Below are positions 26,723-36,050 of a stretch of 64,000 nucleotides of DNA, piece after piece. This DNA comes from Ignavibacteriales bacterium (GTDB lineage Bacteria; Bacteroidota; Ignavibacteria; Ignavibacteriales; Melioribacteraceae), in NCBI GenBank assembly GCA_026390795.1, contig JAPLFG010000001.1, positions 124,001-188,000 of the forward strand. The letters are read 5' to 3'. The translations under genes were made by a program, and so were the position numbers. The number at the start of each line of letters is the position of its first letter. Position 1 is the first letter of the stretch. The notes below the pieces were generated by a model. The model was not told the DNA's origin, searched no databases, and saw only the letters and a list, made by a program, of their open reading frames with translations.

Positions 26723-27417
26723 TCTTGTGACTTTCGTTCCTTCCAATTGAGCGGTGCAATTGTAACTACAAATTCACCTTTAATAATTTTTTTATCAAAG
26801 TCCGCGAGTATTTCTGACGGTGTTCCTCGCCAGGTTTCTTCAAATTTTTTTGTTAACTCCCTTGCAACAACAACCTGTCTAGCAGGCATATATTCATTTA
26901 GTTCTTCTATAAGTTTTTTTATACGGTAAGTTGATTCGTAAAGGACAATTGTTCTCTCTTCTTCGAATAACTGTTTAAGTTTTTTCTGGCGTCCCTTCTT
27001 TTGTGGCAGAAAGCCTTCAAACACGAAAGAATCTGTCGGCAATCCGCTTATACTCAAAGCCATAATTGCTGCATTAGCCCCGGGAATGCCAACAATTTCA
27101 ATTCCATACTCAATGAATTTATTGACTAACCGAACCCCCGGATCTGAGATACAAGGAGTGCCGGCATCTGATACCAGTGCGCACGACTCTCCGGTTTCTA
27201 ATCTCTCTAAAATTTTTTCAATTGATTTCGATTCGTTGTGTGCGTTGACTACGATAAACGGTTTACTGATTTGAAAATGATCGAGTAAAATTTTTGTTAC
27301 ACGAGTGTCTTCACAAAGTATGAAGTCTACCAATTTTAATGTCTCTACCGCTCTGTAGGTTATATCACCAAGATTACCTATTGGGGTAGCGATAATAAAA
27401 AGGGTTCCTCTCTTCAT
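26704..27417 (-). CDS. rsmI: 16S rRNA (cytidine-1402-2'-O)-methyltransferase
   Basis: A 237-residue SAM-dependent tetrapyrrole-methylase-fold enzyme that methylates C1402 in 16S rRNA. The N-terminal LFIIATPIGNLGDITYRA, ALVSDAGTPCISDPG and GLPTDSFVFEGFLPQKKG motifs are diagnostic. It lies downstream of the lat gene on the same strand but behind that gene's terminator. It overlaps apt tail to tail. Confidence 0.95.
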   Translation of the reverse strand: MKRGTLFIIATPIGNLGDITYRAVETLKLVDFILCEDTRVTKILLDHFQISKPFIVVNAHNESKSIEKILERLETGESCALVSDAGTPCISDPGVRLVNKFIEYGIEIVGIPGANAAIMALSISGLPTDSFVFEGFLPQKKGRQKKLKQLFEEERTIVLYESTYRIKKLIEELNEYMPARQVVVARELTKKFEETWRGTPSEILADFDKKIIKGEFVVTIAPLNWKERKSQDHSEPY

Positions 27418-27443
27418 ACTGAAATTCTCTTTTTACAAAAATA

Positions 27444-27472
27444 AAAAAACCCCAATAACAATTGGGGTTTTT
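27444..27472 (-). terminator. Intrinsic terminator of the lysine 6-transaminase gene
   Basis: On the minus strand AAAAACCCCAAT pairs with ATTGGGG(TTTTT) and a T-rich tail continues into TTTATTTTTG. It sits 19 nt after the stop at 27491. Confidence 0.85.
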
Positions 27473-27490
27473 CTTAAAAATCTATTGAAA

Positions 27491-28852
27491 TTACAATTTA
27501 TGCAGTTTGTGGAGTGCATTTTTGATTCTTTCCATACCGTCATCAATATTATTTTTTGCAATAGTTAGAGTCGGTCTGAATCTAACAGAATTGTTTCCGC
27601 AGCCAAGCATAATCATTTTATTTTTGTAAAGTTCTTCAAGAAATTTTTTCCTGATCTCTGCAGAGGGCAAATTAAAAGAACACATCAATCCTAAACCGCG
27701 TGCTTGTGATACATATTCCGGGTATTCGTTTTGAATTTCTTTTAAGTTTTCTAGTAAATAGGCCCCCATAATACCTGCATTATCAACCAGATTTTCTTCT
27801 TCTATGATTTCAAGACTTCTTCGCGACCTCACCATATCTGTAAGGTTACCGCCCCAAGTAGAATTAATTCGGCTCGATTTCTTAAAAACATTTTCCGAAA
27901 TATCATCAATTCGATCGCTCACCATGATTCCGCAAATATTAGTTTTTTTTCCGAATGCCATTATATCAGGTTCAACAAAATATTCATGTGCCCACATTTT
28001 GCCTGTCATTCCAACACCGGTTTGAACTTCATCAAACATAAGAAGGATTTCATTTTCATCAGCAATTTCACGAAGCTTTAAGAAAAACTCCTTTCTGAAA
28101 AAATTATCTCCGCCCTCACCTTGAATTGGTTCAATTATAATTACAGCGATATCATCGGGATTCTTTTTTATTGCTAAATATATTTCTTCAATTGCCTGGG
28201 TTTCTAATTTGATTATCTCATCCAAATTGTCTTTGAGTGGAAAAGTAATTTTTGGATTTATGATTCTTGGCCAATTGAATTTTGGATAATGCGCGATTTT
28301 AACTGGGTCTGTATTAGTGAGAGACATTGTATATCCCGAACGGCCATGGAATGCTTCCCGGAAGTGAATTACCTTTTGTCCGCGTTCTTCCTTATAACCT
28401 TTTATGAAATTTTTACGCACCTTCCAATCGAATGCAACTTTCAAACCATTTTCAACTGCGAGTGCGCCACCGTCAACAAAGAAGAGATGCTTGAAATAAT
28501 CCGGCACAGCAACGCGTGAAAGGGTCTCAACAAATTTTGCCATCTCAACTGTGTAAATATCTGAATTTGATGGTTTATTGATTGCCGCAGTAGCAAGTTC
28601 TTCTCGAAACTCCGGAGTGTTCATCTTAGGATGATTGATGCCTACTGGAGATGAAGCGAAGAATGAAAAAAAATCTAAATATTCATCACCCGTTTTTTCA
28701 TCTACTATTGTTAAACCATGACTTTTTTTCAAGTCTAATACAAAATCAAATCCATCAACAAGCATTCTCTTGCTAAGAATCTCGTGAACATTTTGAGCCG
28801 TTACATTTGTATTAATTTTTTCTGAATTTAGTATGTTGATTGAAGTATCCAT
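27491..28852 (-). CDS. lat: L-lysine 6-transaminase
   Basis: A 453-residue class III PLP aminotransferase that moves the epsilon-amino group of lysine to 2-oxoglutarate, giving a piperideine/2-aminoadipate semialdehyde. Seen: FFSFFASSPVGINHP, DGGALAVENGLKVA, EPIQGEGGDN, LMFDEVQTGVGMTG and the PLP lysine in MAFGKKTN (residues 302-303). The DGGALAVE and FGKKT forms distinguish LAT from ornithine or acetylornithine enzymes. The start is ATG 28852 with GGTGGA before it; a GTG three codons upstream is possible. It stands alone, likely a lysine-catabolism entry. Confidence 0.9.
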   Translation of the reverse strand: MDTSINILNSEKINTNVTAQNVHEILSKRMLVDGFDFVLDLKKSHGLTIVDEKTGDEYLDFFSFFASSPVGINHPKMNTPEFREELATAAINKPSNSDIYTVEMAKFVETLSRVAVPDYFKHLFFVDGGALAVENGLKVAFDWKVRKNFIKGYKEERGQKVIHFREAFHGRSGYTMSLTNTDPVKIAHYPKFNWPRIINPKITFPLKDNLDEIIKLETQAIEEIYLAIKKNPDDIAVIIIEPIQGEGGDNFFRKEFFLKLREIADENEILLMFDEVQTGVGMTGKMWAHEYFVEPDIMAFGKKTNICGIMVSDRIDDISENVFKKSSRINSTWGGNLTDMVRSRRSLEIIEEENLVDNAGIMGAYLLENLKEIQNEYPEYVSQARGLGLMCSFNLPSAEIRKKFLEELYKNKMIMLGCGNNSVRFRPTLTIAKNNIDDGMERIKNALHKLHKL

Positions 28853-29094
28853 CAGTTCCACCGTAAATAAAAGTGTGAATAAAATAGTTGAGAAAATCTG
28901 AAAGATGGAAAATCAATTAGAAGACTTGTTCAAAGCGGGAGGCAGCATAATTTCTTAGATTTTTTCTGCCCGTTATTTTTGAAAATATTTTATACTTGCA
29001 CATAGGTTAACTAATTTTTCTGGTCAAAGATAGTTATATTTAATTGTACTTTCAATTTATTATCGTTTTGAAATTGATTCTGTTGAGTTCGAAG

Positions 29095-29721
29095 ATGAAA
29101 AAACTATTTGGCTTCAGTCGTTTTGGCAAACCATTGATATTAATTGCAATAGGATTGTTCTCTTCTTTTATTATTATTTCATGCGGAAAAGGGAAGAATG
29201 ATCAAGCCGATTCAGACTACTTTTCGTTTGATAAATCAAAACTAGGGATGGAAGTTGTTGATCAGGATCTTGGAATAAAATTTTACCCGCCAATTAGCTG
29301 GGAGTTAAGACAAACATTAATCTCAAAAAAAATAGAGGCACGGGATGTAGCAAACCCCGGCGATCATTTTATATATGAACCGACTTATGTGTTTTTTGAT
29401 AATTCGTCCGGCGGATTACTAAGTGTGGGTAAAGTTGTAACAAACGATACATCATTAGCCAAAAGTTCGCGGTTGAACTATTACAAGGGATTGATCAGCA
29501 CAAAACATAAAAACGATAAACTCTCAAGCAGTAATTTTATTCATTCTAAAATTTATTTTTCCCAGTTTACTATTGAAAAACAAAATCTCTTCTCTTATAA
29601 ACTGGTTTTTGAAAATAATGCCGGTCAGATAATCCAATTTGATTACACAATTCCTTCCGGTTATTTGGAAACCGCACAGCCGCTGATTAAATCATCGATC
29701 GGATCAATTAGACCGCAGTAA
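29095..29721 (+). CDS. Putative lipoprotein of unknown function
   Basis: A 208-residue exported protein. The N-terminus has a hydrophobic signal ending in the lipobox IISC (MKKLFGFSRFGKPLILIAIG, then FSSFIIISC). The mature part holds a mixed alpha/beta region (VVDQDLGIKFYPPISWELR) resembling small PsbP/PhoX-like or DUF-type lipoproteins that bind hydrophobic ligands, but no known family is certain. The start at 29095 is chosen because the upstream extension to 29044 gives a second hydrophobic stretch and lacks a ribosome site. It is monocistronic upstream of pdxJ (70 nt). Confidence 0.65.
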   Translation: MKKLFGFSRFGKPLILIAIGLFSSFIIISCGKGKNDQADSDYFSFDKSKLGMEVVDQDLGIKFYPPISWELRQTLISKKIEARDVANPGDHFIYEPTYVFFDNSSGGLLSVGKVVTNDTSLAKSSRLNYYKGLISTKHKNDKLSSSNFIHSKIYFSQFTIEKQNLFSYKLVFENNAGQIIQFDYTIPSGYLETAQPLIKSSIGSIRPQ

Positions 29722-29791
29722 AAAGTTAGGCACTGTAACTCTTCCATATTTTTTTTAATTTCACATCAACAAATTTAGTGAAAGGTTAAAA

Positions 29792-30505
29792 ATGAGATTC
29801 TGTATTAACGTTGATCATGTTGCAACATTGAGAAATGCACGTGGAGAAACTCAGCCGGATCCTGTAACATTTGCTTTGATGGCAGAACAATTCGGAGTAG
29901 ATGGAATTGTTGTTCATCTGCGTGAAGATCGAAGACATATCAATGAACGCGATGTTCGTCTTCTTCGCGAACTAATCACGACTAAGCTTGATCTTGAAAT
30001 GGCGCCGGTTAATGAGATAATAGAAATTGCGTGTGATATTCATCCGGAACTTGCGACACTTGTACCTGAGAAACGGCTAGAGCTAACAACCGAAGGCGGA
30101 ATTAATGTTATTGATAATATCGATCAAATTCGATCTGCCATTGAACGTTTGCATGAAGCGGAAATTCCCGTTTCTATTTTCATCGAACCTGATATAAACC
30201 AAATTGATGCTGCAGCCGAAATAAATGCAGACTTCATAGAAATTCACACCGGTAATTACGCTAATGCCGTAAATGAGGAAGATATTTTTGAAGAACTTGA
30301 AAAGGTAAGACTTGCAGCTAAACATGCTAAAAAACTTGGACTCGGTGTGAATGCCGGGCACGGTTTGAATTACATCAACATGAAAGAATTTCTTGCTGTC
30401 GAAGAAATCGATGAAGTTAGTATTGGTCATGCGGTACTTGCACGGGGAATGTACGTTGGCGCAGAACAAGCAATCAAAGAGATGATTGCGTTAACGAAAA
30501 GATAA
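29792..30505 (+). CDS. pdxJ: Pyridoxine 5'-phosphate synthase
   Basis: A 237-residue TIM-barrel enzyme that condenses 1-deoxyxylulose 5-phosphate with 3-amino-2-oxopropyl phosphate to form PNP in DXP-dependent vitamin B6 synthesis. Seen: CINVDHVATLRNAR, the VHLREDRRHI catalytic-histidine loop, TTEGGINV, IEIHTGNYA and VNAGHGLNY. AAAGG precedes the ATG. Its presence implies the DXP-dependent B6 pathway, and the B6 product serves the PLP enzymes in this window. Confidence 0.96.
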   Translation: MRFCINVDHVATLRNARGETQPDPVTFALMAEQFGVDGIVVHLREDRRHINERDVRLLRELITTKLDLEMAPVNEIIEIACDIHPELATLVPEKRLELTTEGGINVIDNIDQIRSAIERLHEAEIPVSIFIEPDINQIDAAAEINADFIEIHTGNYANAVNEEDIFEELEKVRLAAKHAKKLGLGVNAGHGLNYINMKEFLAVEEIDEVSIGHAVLARGMYVGAEQAIKEMIALTKR

Positions 30506-30586
30506 AGCGTTGTAAAATATTCATTGATGGGATATTTTATTATGGAGTAAAAGTATAGAATTATTAAAGCAGGAAGAAAGAATTAT

Positions 30587-31381
30587 TTGAAATTATCTAT
30601 AAAAGAAACTTCTCTTAAAAAAAAGTTAGAACTTCACTATAAATATTTTGATTTCTCAAAAATATCTCCCGACCCATTAGAATTTCCGCACCGTTTTAAA
30701 AATTTTTATGACATAGAAATCTCCGCATTTATCTCTTCTATTTTTGCGTATGGAAACGTCAAACAGATTAACAACTCGCTCGAAAAAATTCATCAACTGA
30801 TGAATAACCAGCCGCACGAGTTTGTAAAAAACTACTCTTATGCCGAAGGATTAAAACTCTTCAGTGATCTGAAGCACCGCTTTTATTCAAACGAAGATAT
30901 TGCGAAACTATTTTATTCACTGAATAAAATTTATTTGAATTACGGCTCGCTCAAATATTTTTTCCTTCTATACTATTTTGAGAAGGATCCAAATCTTAAA
31001 AATGTCATTTCTTTTTTCTCAAGAAATTTTGTTGAATTAAGTTCAGAGAAAGGAAGCGTCACACACGGAATTAAATTTATGATTCCTGACCCGCTGAAAG
31101 GAAGTGCGTGTAAGAGAATGAACCTCTTTTTAAGATGGATGGTAAGAAAAGATGAACTCGATTTCGGCTTATGGAATGAAATCCCGGCGTCTAAACTTGT
31201 CATCCCGGTGGATACTCACGTGGCCAAAATTTGCAAGCAACTTAAACTAACAAAACAAAAGAATGTATCCTGGAAAATGGCAGAAGAAATTACTGACCGG
31301 CTAAAACGGTTTGATGACTCGGATCCGGTGAAGTATGATTTTGCAATCTGTCATATCGGGATGAGAAAATTAATTTTCTAA
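30587..31381 (+). CDS. TIGR02757 / DUF2400 family protein
   Basis: A 264-residue conserved protein. The segments DPLEFPHRFKNFYDIE, SIFAYGNVKQI and the late VIPVDTHVAKICKQL are those of the TIGR02757 family of Bacteroidota and relatives, a predicted HhH-GPD-like fold. The function is unestablished; a nucleic-acid repair role is sometimes suggested by the fold. The start is TTG 30587 with AGGAAG upstream. It ends 12 nt inside the convergent gene at 31370. Confidence 0.78.
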   Translation: MKLSIKETSLKKKLELHYKYFDFSKISPDPLEFPHRFKNFYDIEISAFISSIFAYGNVKQINNSLEKIHQLMNNQPHEFVKNYSYAEGLKLFSDLKHRFYSNEDIAKLFYSLNKIYLNYGSLKYFFLLYYFEKDPNLKNVISFFSRNFVELSSEKGSVTHGIKFMIPDPLKGSACKRMNLFLRWMVRKDELDFGLWNEIPASKLVIPVDTHVAKICKQLKLTKQKNVSWKMAEEITDRLKRFDDSDPVKYDFAICHIGMRKLIF

Positions 31382-33457
31382 CTTTTGTCTGTGCCGGGTT
31401 TGGTAATTAAAATAATCTGGATTGTATTTCTGAACTAATTCGAAATGTGTTTTTGCAAGAGGAATATTTTTTTTGATTGAATAATGCCTGCCCAAATAGA
31501 AATGAGCTAAGGAAAGATAATCGTCTTTATCTGCAGCATCCTCCATTATTCTGAATCCATTTTCTTTATTTCCTTCTTTTTCATACAACAGCCCTAACTG
31601 ATATTCTGCTCCTGTAAAATTGACCGGCCCGATTTTTTTAATCTGTTCGCAAATCGATAAAGCTCTTTCTCTAAACTCCGGCTTGTTTTTGATATTTAGA
31701 AGATTGTTGTAAAGATTAACATAATTTGAATCGAATTTGGAATTTTCTGAAAAGCGAATCATTTTATTTTTTTCTATCGCCGGAGATTTACGTTTGTAGA
31801 TTGTCTCTACGTAATTTTCTATTGCATTGAAGAAATAAGGGTAGTAATTATTGACGAAATCTTCAGACAAAAAAAGTGCGCGTTCGGCATAAGCACTCGG
31901 CTTGAGGCCAGTTGAAAAATAAATGTAATCCGGTTCTTGCGAAAGGAGGTAATCAATATTATAATTTCTTTCTTTCCAACCGCTAAGACTGCCGGAAATC
32001 ACTTTAATCGGTTTCGGGTTATGAGCAATTGTGGCATCTGTAAGACCCAGCATATCAATTACTCTAGCATTAGAATAGTATGAGACCGCTCCGATTGTAG
32101 TTGCAGCAACTATTAATTTTCTCTCTGATTCAATTTGCTTTTGTGCCAACCACTTTCCGCTTGCACTCATTTTCTTCACCAACTGATTTTCGAAGTAAGA
32201 ATATTTTTCGATCTTTTCTTTTGGAGTTATATAATTATAATAAATTATTAGAAGGGAAATAATGATCGTACCAATTGCCGGAAGGTTTTCAAAACTATTC
32301 TTTATTCTCTTCTGCAAAACATTTCCCAAAGTGAGAAAAGACTTTATGAAAAGAATATAAATTAAAGGGAGAACCGGAAGAACAAACCTGAATAGAGGAA
32401 GTACATCACCACCGATTACAATAGAGTAAATTATAAAAATCATTATAATCGATAGGAGCAAACCAATATTTTGTTTTGCTTCCTTGTTAATGAAAAGTAA
32501 TGATGCCGAAAATAAAATGGTTCCGTATAGCAGATAAGTTTTAAAGAAATCATAAATGTAATCTAATCCCGCAGTCAAATATTCATAAGAAAGTCCGGTC
32601 TTCGCATAAAATGTATTTGGAAGAGGGAAGCCGTAATAAAAAAGCCGGAAGATAAGAAGTGCAAAATTTGTTAAGAAGAATATCAAGATTGGAGTTCTAT
32701 TCTTCTCTGAAACAATCTCTCTAAAAAATATATTTAATGCAATATTCTCATGCTTTTTATACAGACGGAACCAGAAGTGAAGGATTAGAACAATGAATAA
32801 CAAAACAGCTTCAGGACGGACGAGTGATGCGATAGAAATAAAAACAGAAAAACGGGTTAAAGGTTTTTCATACCGGATTGCTTCGAGATATAAATAAATT
32901 GAAATGAGAAAAAATGAAATGAAAAGTGTTACCTCCATTCCGCTTATTGCCCAATATTGAAATGCTCCTGTAAATGCAAGCATTGTAGCCGGAAGTAAAT
33001 TTACCAATGCACCAAAAAATGTTTTTTCTCCTTTCAAAGAGGGAGTTGTATATAAAATGTTGTTTGAGAAAAATAATTTTGTTAGTAAGAAGGTAATCCA
33101 GATTGATAGAATGCCTAATGCTACTCCGGAAATTTGAGAGAAACCGACTAGATCTAAACCTAAAATTTTTACAGAACTTAGAATCAATACCCACAAAATA
33201 CTGGTGAACCCTTCAACTCTTTCGCCAATATTGAAAACCAATCCGTGACCGTCAATAAAATTATTTGCATATCTAAATGTTATGAACGCATCATCCTGAA
33301 TATGTTTGTTCTGATAACACATCAAAATGAAAAGAATACTTAGAATTGTTAAATAAACATAGGAAAAGTCGAAAGGTAACGATTTGATTTTCCCGTTCTT
33401 TGGGATACTAATGGTTTTAACTTCTGCTGATTTTATCTTTTGTTTCTTTGTCTTCAA
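31370..33457 (-). CDS. GT-C type membrane glycosyltransferase with C-terminal TPR
   Basis: A 695-residue polytopic protein. About ten membrane segments (roughly residues 30-410) carry the luminal motif QDDAFITFRYANNFIDGHGL followed by VFNIGERVEGFTS, typical of prenyl-phosphate-sugar dependent GT39/GT-C enzymes, with the catalytic aspartates in DDAF. A soluble part includes a C-terminal tetratricopeptide region (about 615-690; YQLGLLYEKEGNKENGF, LSLAHFYLGRHYSIKKN). It probably transfers a sugar from a lipid carrier to a surface glycan or protein; acceptor unknown. The start is TTG 33457; no upstream in-frame ATG exists. Confidence 0.78.
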   Translation of the reverse strand: MKTKKQKIKSAEVKTISIPKNGKIKSLPFDFSYVYLTILSILFILMCYQNKHIQDDAFITFRYANNFIDGHGLVFNIGERVEGFTSILWVLILSSVKILGLDLVGFSQISGVALGILSIWITFLLTKLFFSNNILYTTPSLKGEKTFFGALVNLLPATMLAFTGAFQYWAISGMEVTLFISFFLISIYLYLEAIRYEKPLTRFSVFISIASLVRPEAVLLFIVLILHFWFRLYKKHENIALNIFFREIVSEKNRTPILIFFLTNFALLIFRLFYYGFPLPNTFYAKTGLSYEYLTAGLDYIYDFFKTYLLYGTILFSASLLFINKEAKQNIGLLLSIIMIFIIYSIVIGGDVLPLFRFVLPVLPLIYILFIKSFLTLGNVLQKRIKNSFENLPAIGTIIISLLIIYYNYITPKEKIEKYSYFENQLVKKMSASGKWLAQKQIESERKLIVAATTIGAVSYYSNARVIDMLGLTDATIAHNPKPIKVISGSLSGWKERNYNIDYLLSQEPDYIYFSTGLKPSAYAERALFLSEDFVNNYYPYFFNAIENYVETIYKRKSPAIEKNKMIRFSENSKFDSNYVNLYNNLLNIKNKPEFRERALSICEQIKKIGPVNFTGAEYQLGLLYEKEGNKENGFRIMEDAADKDDYLSLAHFYLGRHYSIKKNIPLAKTHFELVQKYNPDYFNYQTRHRQKLEN

Positions 33458-33662
33458 CGGTTTATTCCATATCCAAACTAAATATCCTTATTAACCATGT
33501 GTAATTCAAGTATCAATTACGTCAATTGTACCTAAATAATTGTATGATTCTTTGAGATAAAAAATGTTGCTCTGCTAAGGATACATATTTATATTAGCCG
33601 AAGCGTTATCGGACTGTTAGTAACTCACAAATAAATAATCTCACCACTTACAGGAGAAAATC

Positions 33663-35612
33663 ATGGCGGAACAAAAGAAACATGTTCCATTTGTTTCATC
33701 GGAAACAAATATGGCAGAATTTACAATTCGAGCTCTTGTGATCGGACTTGTCCTTGCAGTAGTTCTAGGTGCGGCAAATGCGTATCTAGGATTGAAAGCT
33801 GGAATGACAATAGCCGCCACTTATCCGGCCGCTGTTATCGGCATGGCAATAATTAAACTTTTTAAGGGAACGATTCTCGAAGAAAATTTTGCCCGTACTG
33901 TTGGTTCAATTGGTGAATCAATTGCTGCCGGTGCGATCTTCACTTTACCCGCATTTTATATTGCGGGAATATGGGATCCTTTTTTCACTCCGGGAAATTA
34001 TGCACTATCTGCAGCAATTATGATGGCTGGTGGTGTTCTTGGAATTATGTTTGTAGCAATGCTTCGCAGAGTGATGGTTGAAGATGTTGAACTTCCTTTC
34101 CCGGAATCCGTAGCAGCTGCAGAGATTCATAAAGCTGGCCGCCATGGTGGAACCGGCTCTAAATTTTTATTCAGCGCAATGGGTTTTGGCGCAGCTATTC
34201 AAGCTTTAGGACAATTTAGATTATTCGCAACAAGTGCAGACGGACTTATTTCTTTAAGTAAAGGAAATATTTTATTTCGTTCTCCAGACGTTAGCCCAGC
34301 CTATATGGGCGTTGGATATATAATTGGTCCGAGGTTGGCTGCATTGAATTTTAGCGGTGGTGTAATTGCTTGGGGACTACTAGCCCCACTTATTACTTAT
34401 TTTAAATTCGGTACTACTCCCATGGAAGGTCTTGATTGGGCAGGAACTATCATTGCAGTTTGGAAAACATATGTTAGACCAATCGCAATCGGTGGAATGT
34501 TGGTTGGCGCCGCATTTACATTATGGAAAATGAGAAAAAATTTAATCACAGGTATTGCGCGGTCGGTTGGTGATGTTAAGAAAGCTGCTACCGGCGAGCA
34601 CGTTGTAGATCGAACAGAAAAAGACATTTCATTTAAATGGATTATGATCGGTATTCTTCTGACCGGAGTTGCAACATTTTTCATCTACAATTATTTCGCA
34701 CAAGATTTAGTTGCAGCATTAGTTGCAACAATCGTTATGATTGTAGCCGGATTTTTCTTTGCTGCAGTTTCTGGTTATCTAGTTGGAATCATCGGATCAA
34801 GTAATAATCCAATTAGCGGTTTAACTTTATCAACTTTAGTTGTTGCGGCATTGTTAATGGTTGCTCTTGGTATGAAAGGAATACAAGGAGTTGGAGCCGT
34901 ACTTGGAGTTGCCGCTGTTGTTTGTGTTGCGGCAGCCGTTGCCGGTGAGATGCTTCAGGATCTAAAGGCAGGTCATATCCTTGGTGGTACACCTTGGAAA
35001 ATGCAGATCGGCGATTTAATTGGCGTAGCAGTTTCTGCCGCCGTAATGTTTATTCCACTTATAGTCTTACACGAAGGTGATATAAAAATGGGAGGCACCG
35101 GGTTTGGTGGTGAAAACCTACCTGCACCACAAGCAAGTTTAATGGCAATTCTATCAAAAGGAATTGTTGCCGGTGATATGGAATGGATCTTAATCTTTAC
35201 AGGTATGTTGATGGGTGTTGGTTTTATTATGATGAATGTTAAAAGTCCGATGCTTGTTAGCGTTGGTATGTACTTACCATTAGGAACTACATTTGCAATT
35301 TTTGTTGGCGGTTTAATTAAAGGTGCCGTTGAAATGGTAAATGAAAAGAAGAAATTTAACGCTGCTCAAAAATCAAGGGTGGAAAATAATGGAATACTAA
35401 TAGCCGCTGGTCTAATTGCCGGCGAAGCCTTAATTGGGCTTTTATTCGCGGCATTGGCTTTCTTCGATATATCAATATACCATATTTTTGAAAACCCAAG
35501 TTTCTATGTCAGTTTATTAGTGTTTGCTTTTATAGCTTGGTTGTTAATTAGGATTCCGGTTAAGAATGCCGGAAGACCCGATGAACCAGCTCCTCCTCAA
35601 GTATCTATGTAA
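33663..35612 (+). CDS. Oligopeptide transporter, OPT family
   Basis: A 649-residue transporter with about 15-16 membrane segments. The N-terminal AEFTIRALVIGLVLAVVLGA leads to NAYLGLKAGMTIAATYPAAV, the OPT/YSL family mark, and further on SNNPISGLTLSTLVV and GEMLQDLKAGHILGGTP recur in the bacterial peptide-transport branch. Substrates are likely short peptides, in line with the dipeptidase two genes downstream. ACAGGAG precedes the ATG. A terminator-like hairpin lies right after, before the PqqD gene, and may partly shut off the downstream genes. Confidence 0.88.
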   Translation: MAEQKKHVPFVSSETNMAEFTIRALVIGLVLAVVLGAANAYLGLKAGMTIAATYPAAVIGMAIIKLFKGTILEENFARTVGSIGESIAAGAIFTLPAFYIAGIWDPFFTPGNYALSAAIMMAGGVLGIMFVAMLRRVMVEDVELPFPESVAAAEIHKAGRHGGTGSKFLFSAMGFGAAIQALGQFRLFATSADGLISLSKGNILFRSPDVSPAYMGVGYIIGPRLAALNFSGGVIAWGLLAPLITYFKFGTTPMEGLDWAGTIIAVWKTYVRPIAIGGMLVGAAFTLWKMRKNLITGIARSVGDVKKAATGEHVVDRTEKDISFKWIMIGILLTGVATFFIYNYFAQDLVAALVATIVMIVAGFFFAAVSGYLVGIIGSSNNPISGLTLSTLVVAALLMVALGMKGIQGVGAVLGVAAVVCVAAAVAGEMLQDLKAGHILGGTPWKMQIGDLIGVAVSAAVMFIPLIVLHEGDIKMGGTGFGGENLPAPQASLMAILSKGIVAGDMEWILIFTGMLMGVGFIMMNVKSPMLVSVGMYLPLGTTFAIFVGGLIKGAVEMVNEKKKFNAAQKSRVENNGILIAAGLIAGEALIGLLFAALAFFDISIYHIFENPSFYVSLLVFAFIAWLLIRIPVKNAGRPDEPAPPQVSM

Positions 35613-35620
35613 TTTATTTA

Positions 35621-35654
35621 ATGTCCCGGTATAATAACCGGGACATATTTTTTC
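35621..35654 (+). terminator. Hairpin with T run between the OPT and PqqD genes
   Basis: ATGTCCCGGT pairs with ACCGGGACAT around ATAATA, followed by ATTTTTTT. Strong by structure. It is inside the apparent operon, so it would give partial termination or mark a second promoter downstream. Confidence 0.8.
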
Positions 35655-35667
35655 AAAAAGGAATATC

Positions 35668-36048
35668 ATGCAGGTAAGTTTTTCTGAACGACGAAAAATA
35701 TTAAAAGGCGCAAACTATTTAGAACTAACTCCACTTCGATTGTATGAAGAAGAAATTTCAGAAGAAAATTTGGTTTCTATTATTATTCCAAAATTTCAAA
35801 ATAAATTTGCAGTCCGGTTTATTAATCCAAAATTAAAATCACCTGTAATCAGACTGAAATTAGACGAATTAGGTACCGCTGTTTGGTTGTTGATTGACGG
35901 AAAAAGAAAAGTTGATAAAATCGGTAAACTTCTTCTGGAAAAATTTGGGGATAAAATTGAACCTGTAAATGAGAGATTAACAAAATTTTTAACAGGACTT
36001 TATGAACAACGTTTCATCACATTCCAAGAAATAAATAAAGGAAATTAA
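35668..36048 (+). CDS. PqqD-like protein
   Basis: A 126-residue protein of the PqqD fold, a peptide-binding chaperone that presents peptides to radical-SAM or other enzymes in RiPP pathways. Seen: VIRLKLDELGTAVWLLIDGKRKVDKIG, where the DELGTAVW and IDGKR positions match PqqD (quoted in two parts: IRLKLDELGTAVW, LLIDGKRKV). The usual substrate is a precursor peptide, but no radical SAM or precursor is adjacent; neighbours are an OPT importer and PepD. AAAAAGGA precedes the ATG; the next gene starts 2 nt after the stop. Confidence 0.75.
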   Translation: MQVSFSERRKILKGANYLELTPLRLYEEEISEENLVSIIIPKFQNKFAVRFINPKLKSPVIRLKLDELGTAVWLLIDGKRKVDKIGKLLLEKFGDKIEPVNERLTKFLTGLYEQRFITFQEINKGN

Positions 36049-36050
36049 CG

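Noticed and set aside
30083-30469. 128-codon open frame antisense to pdxJ
   Set aside because: pdxJ is complete and diagnostic on the other strand; the antisense frame has no start signal or family feature.
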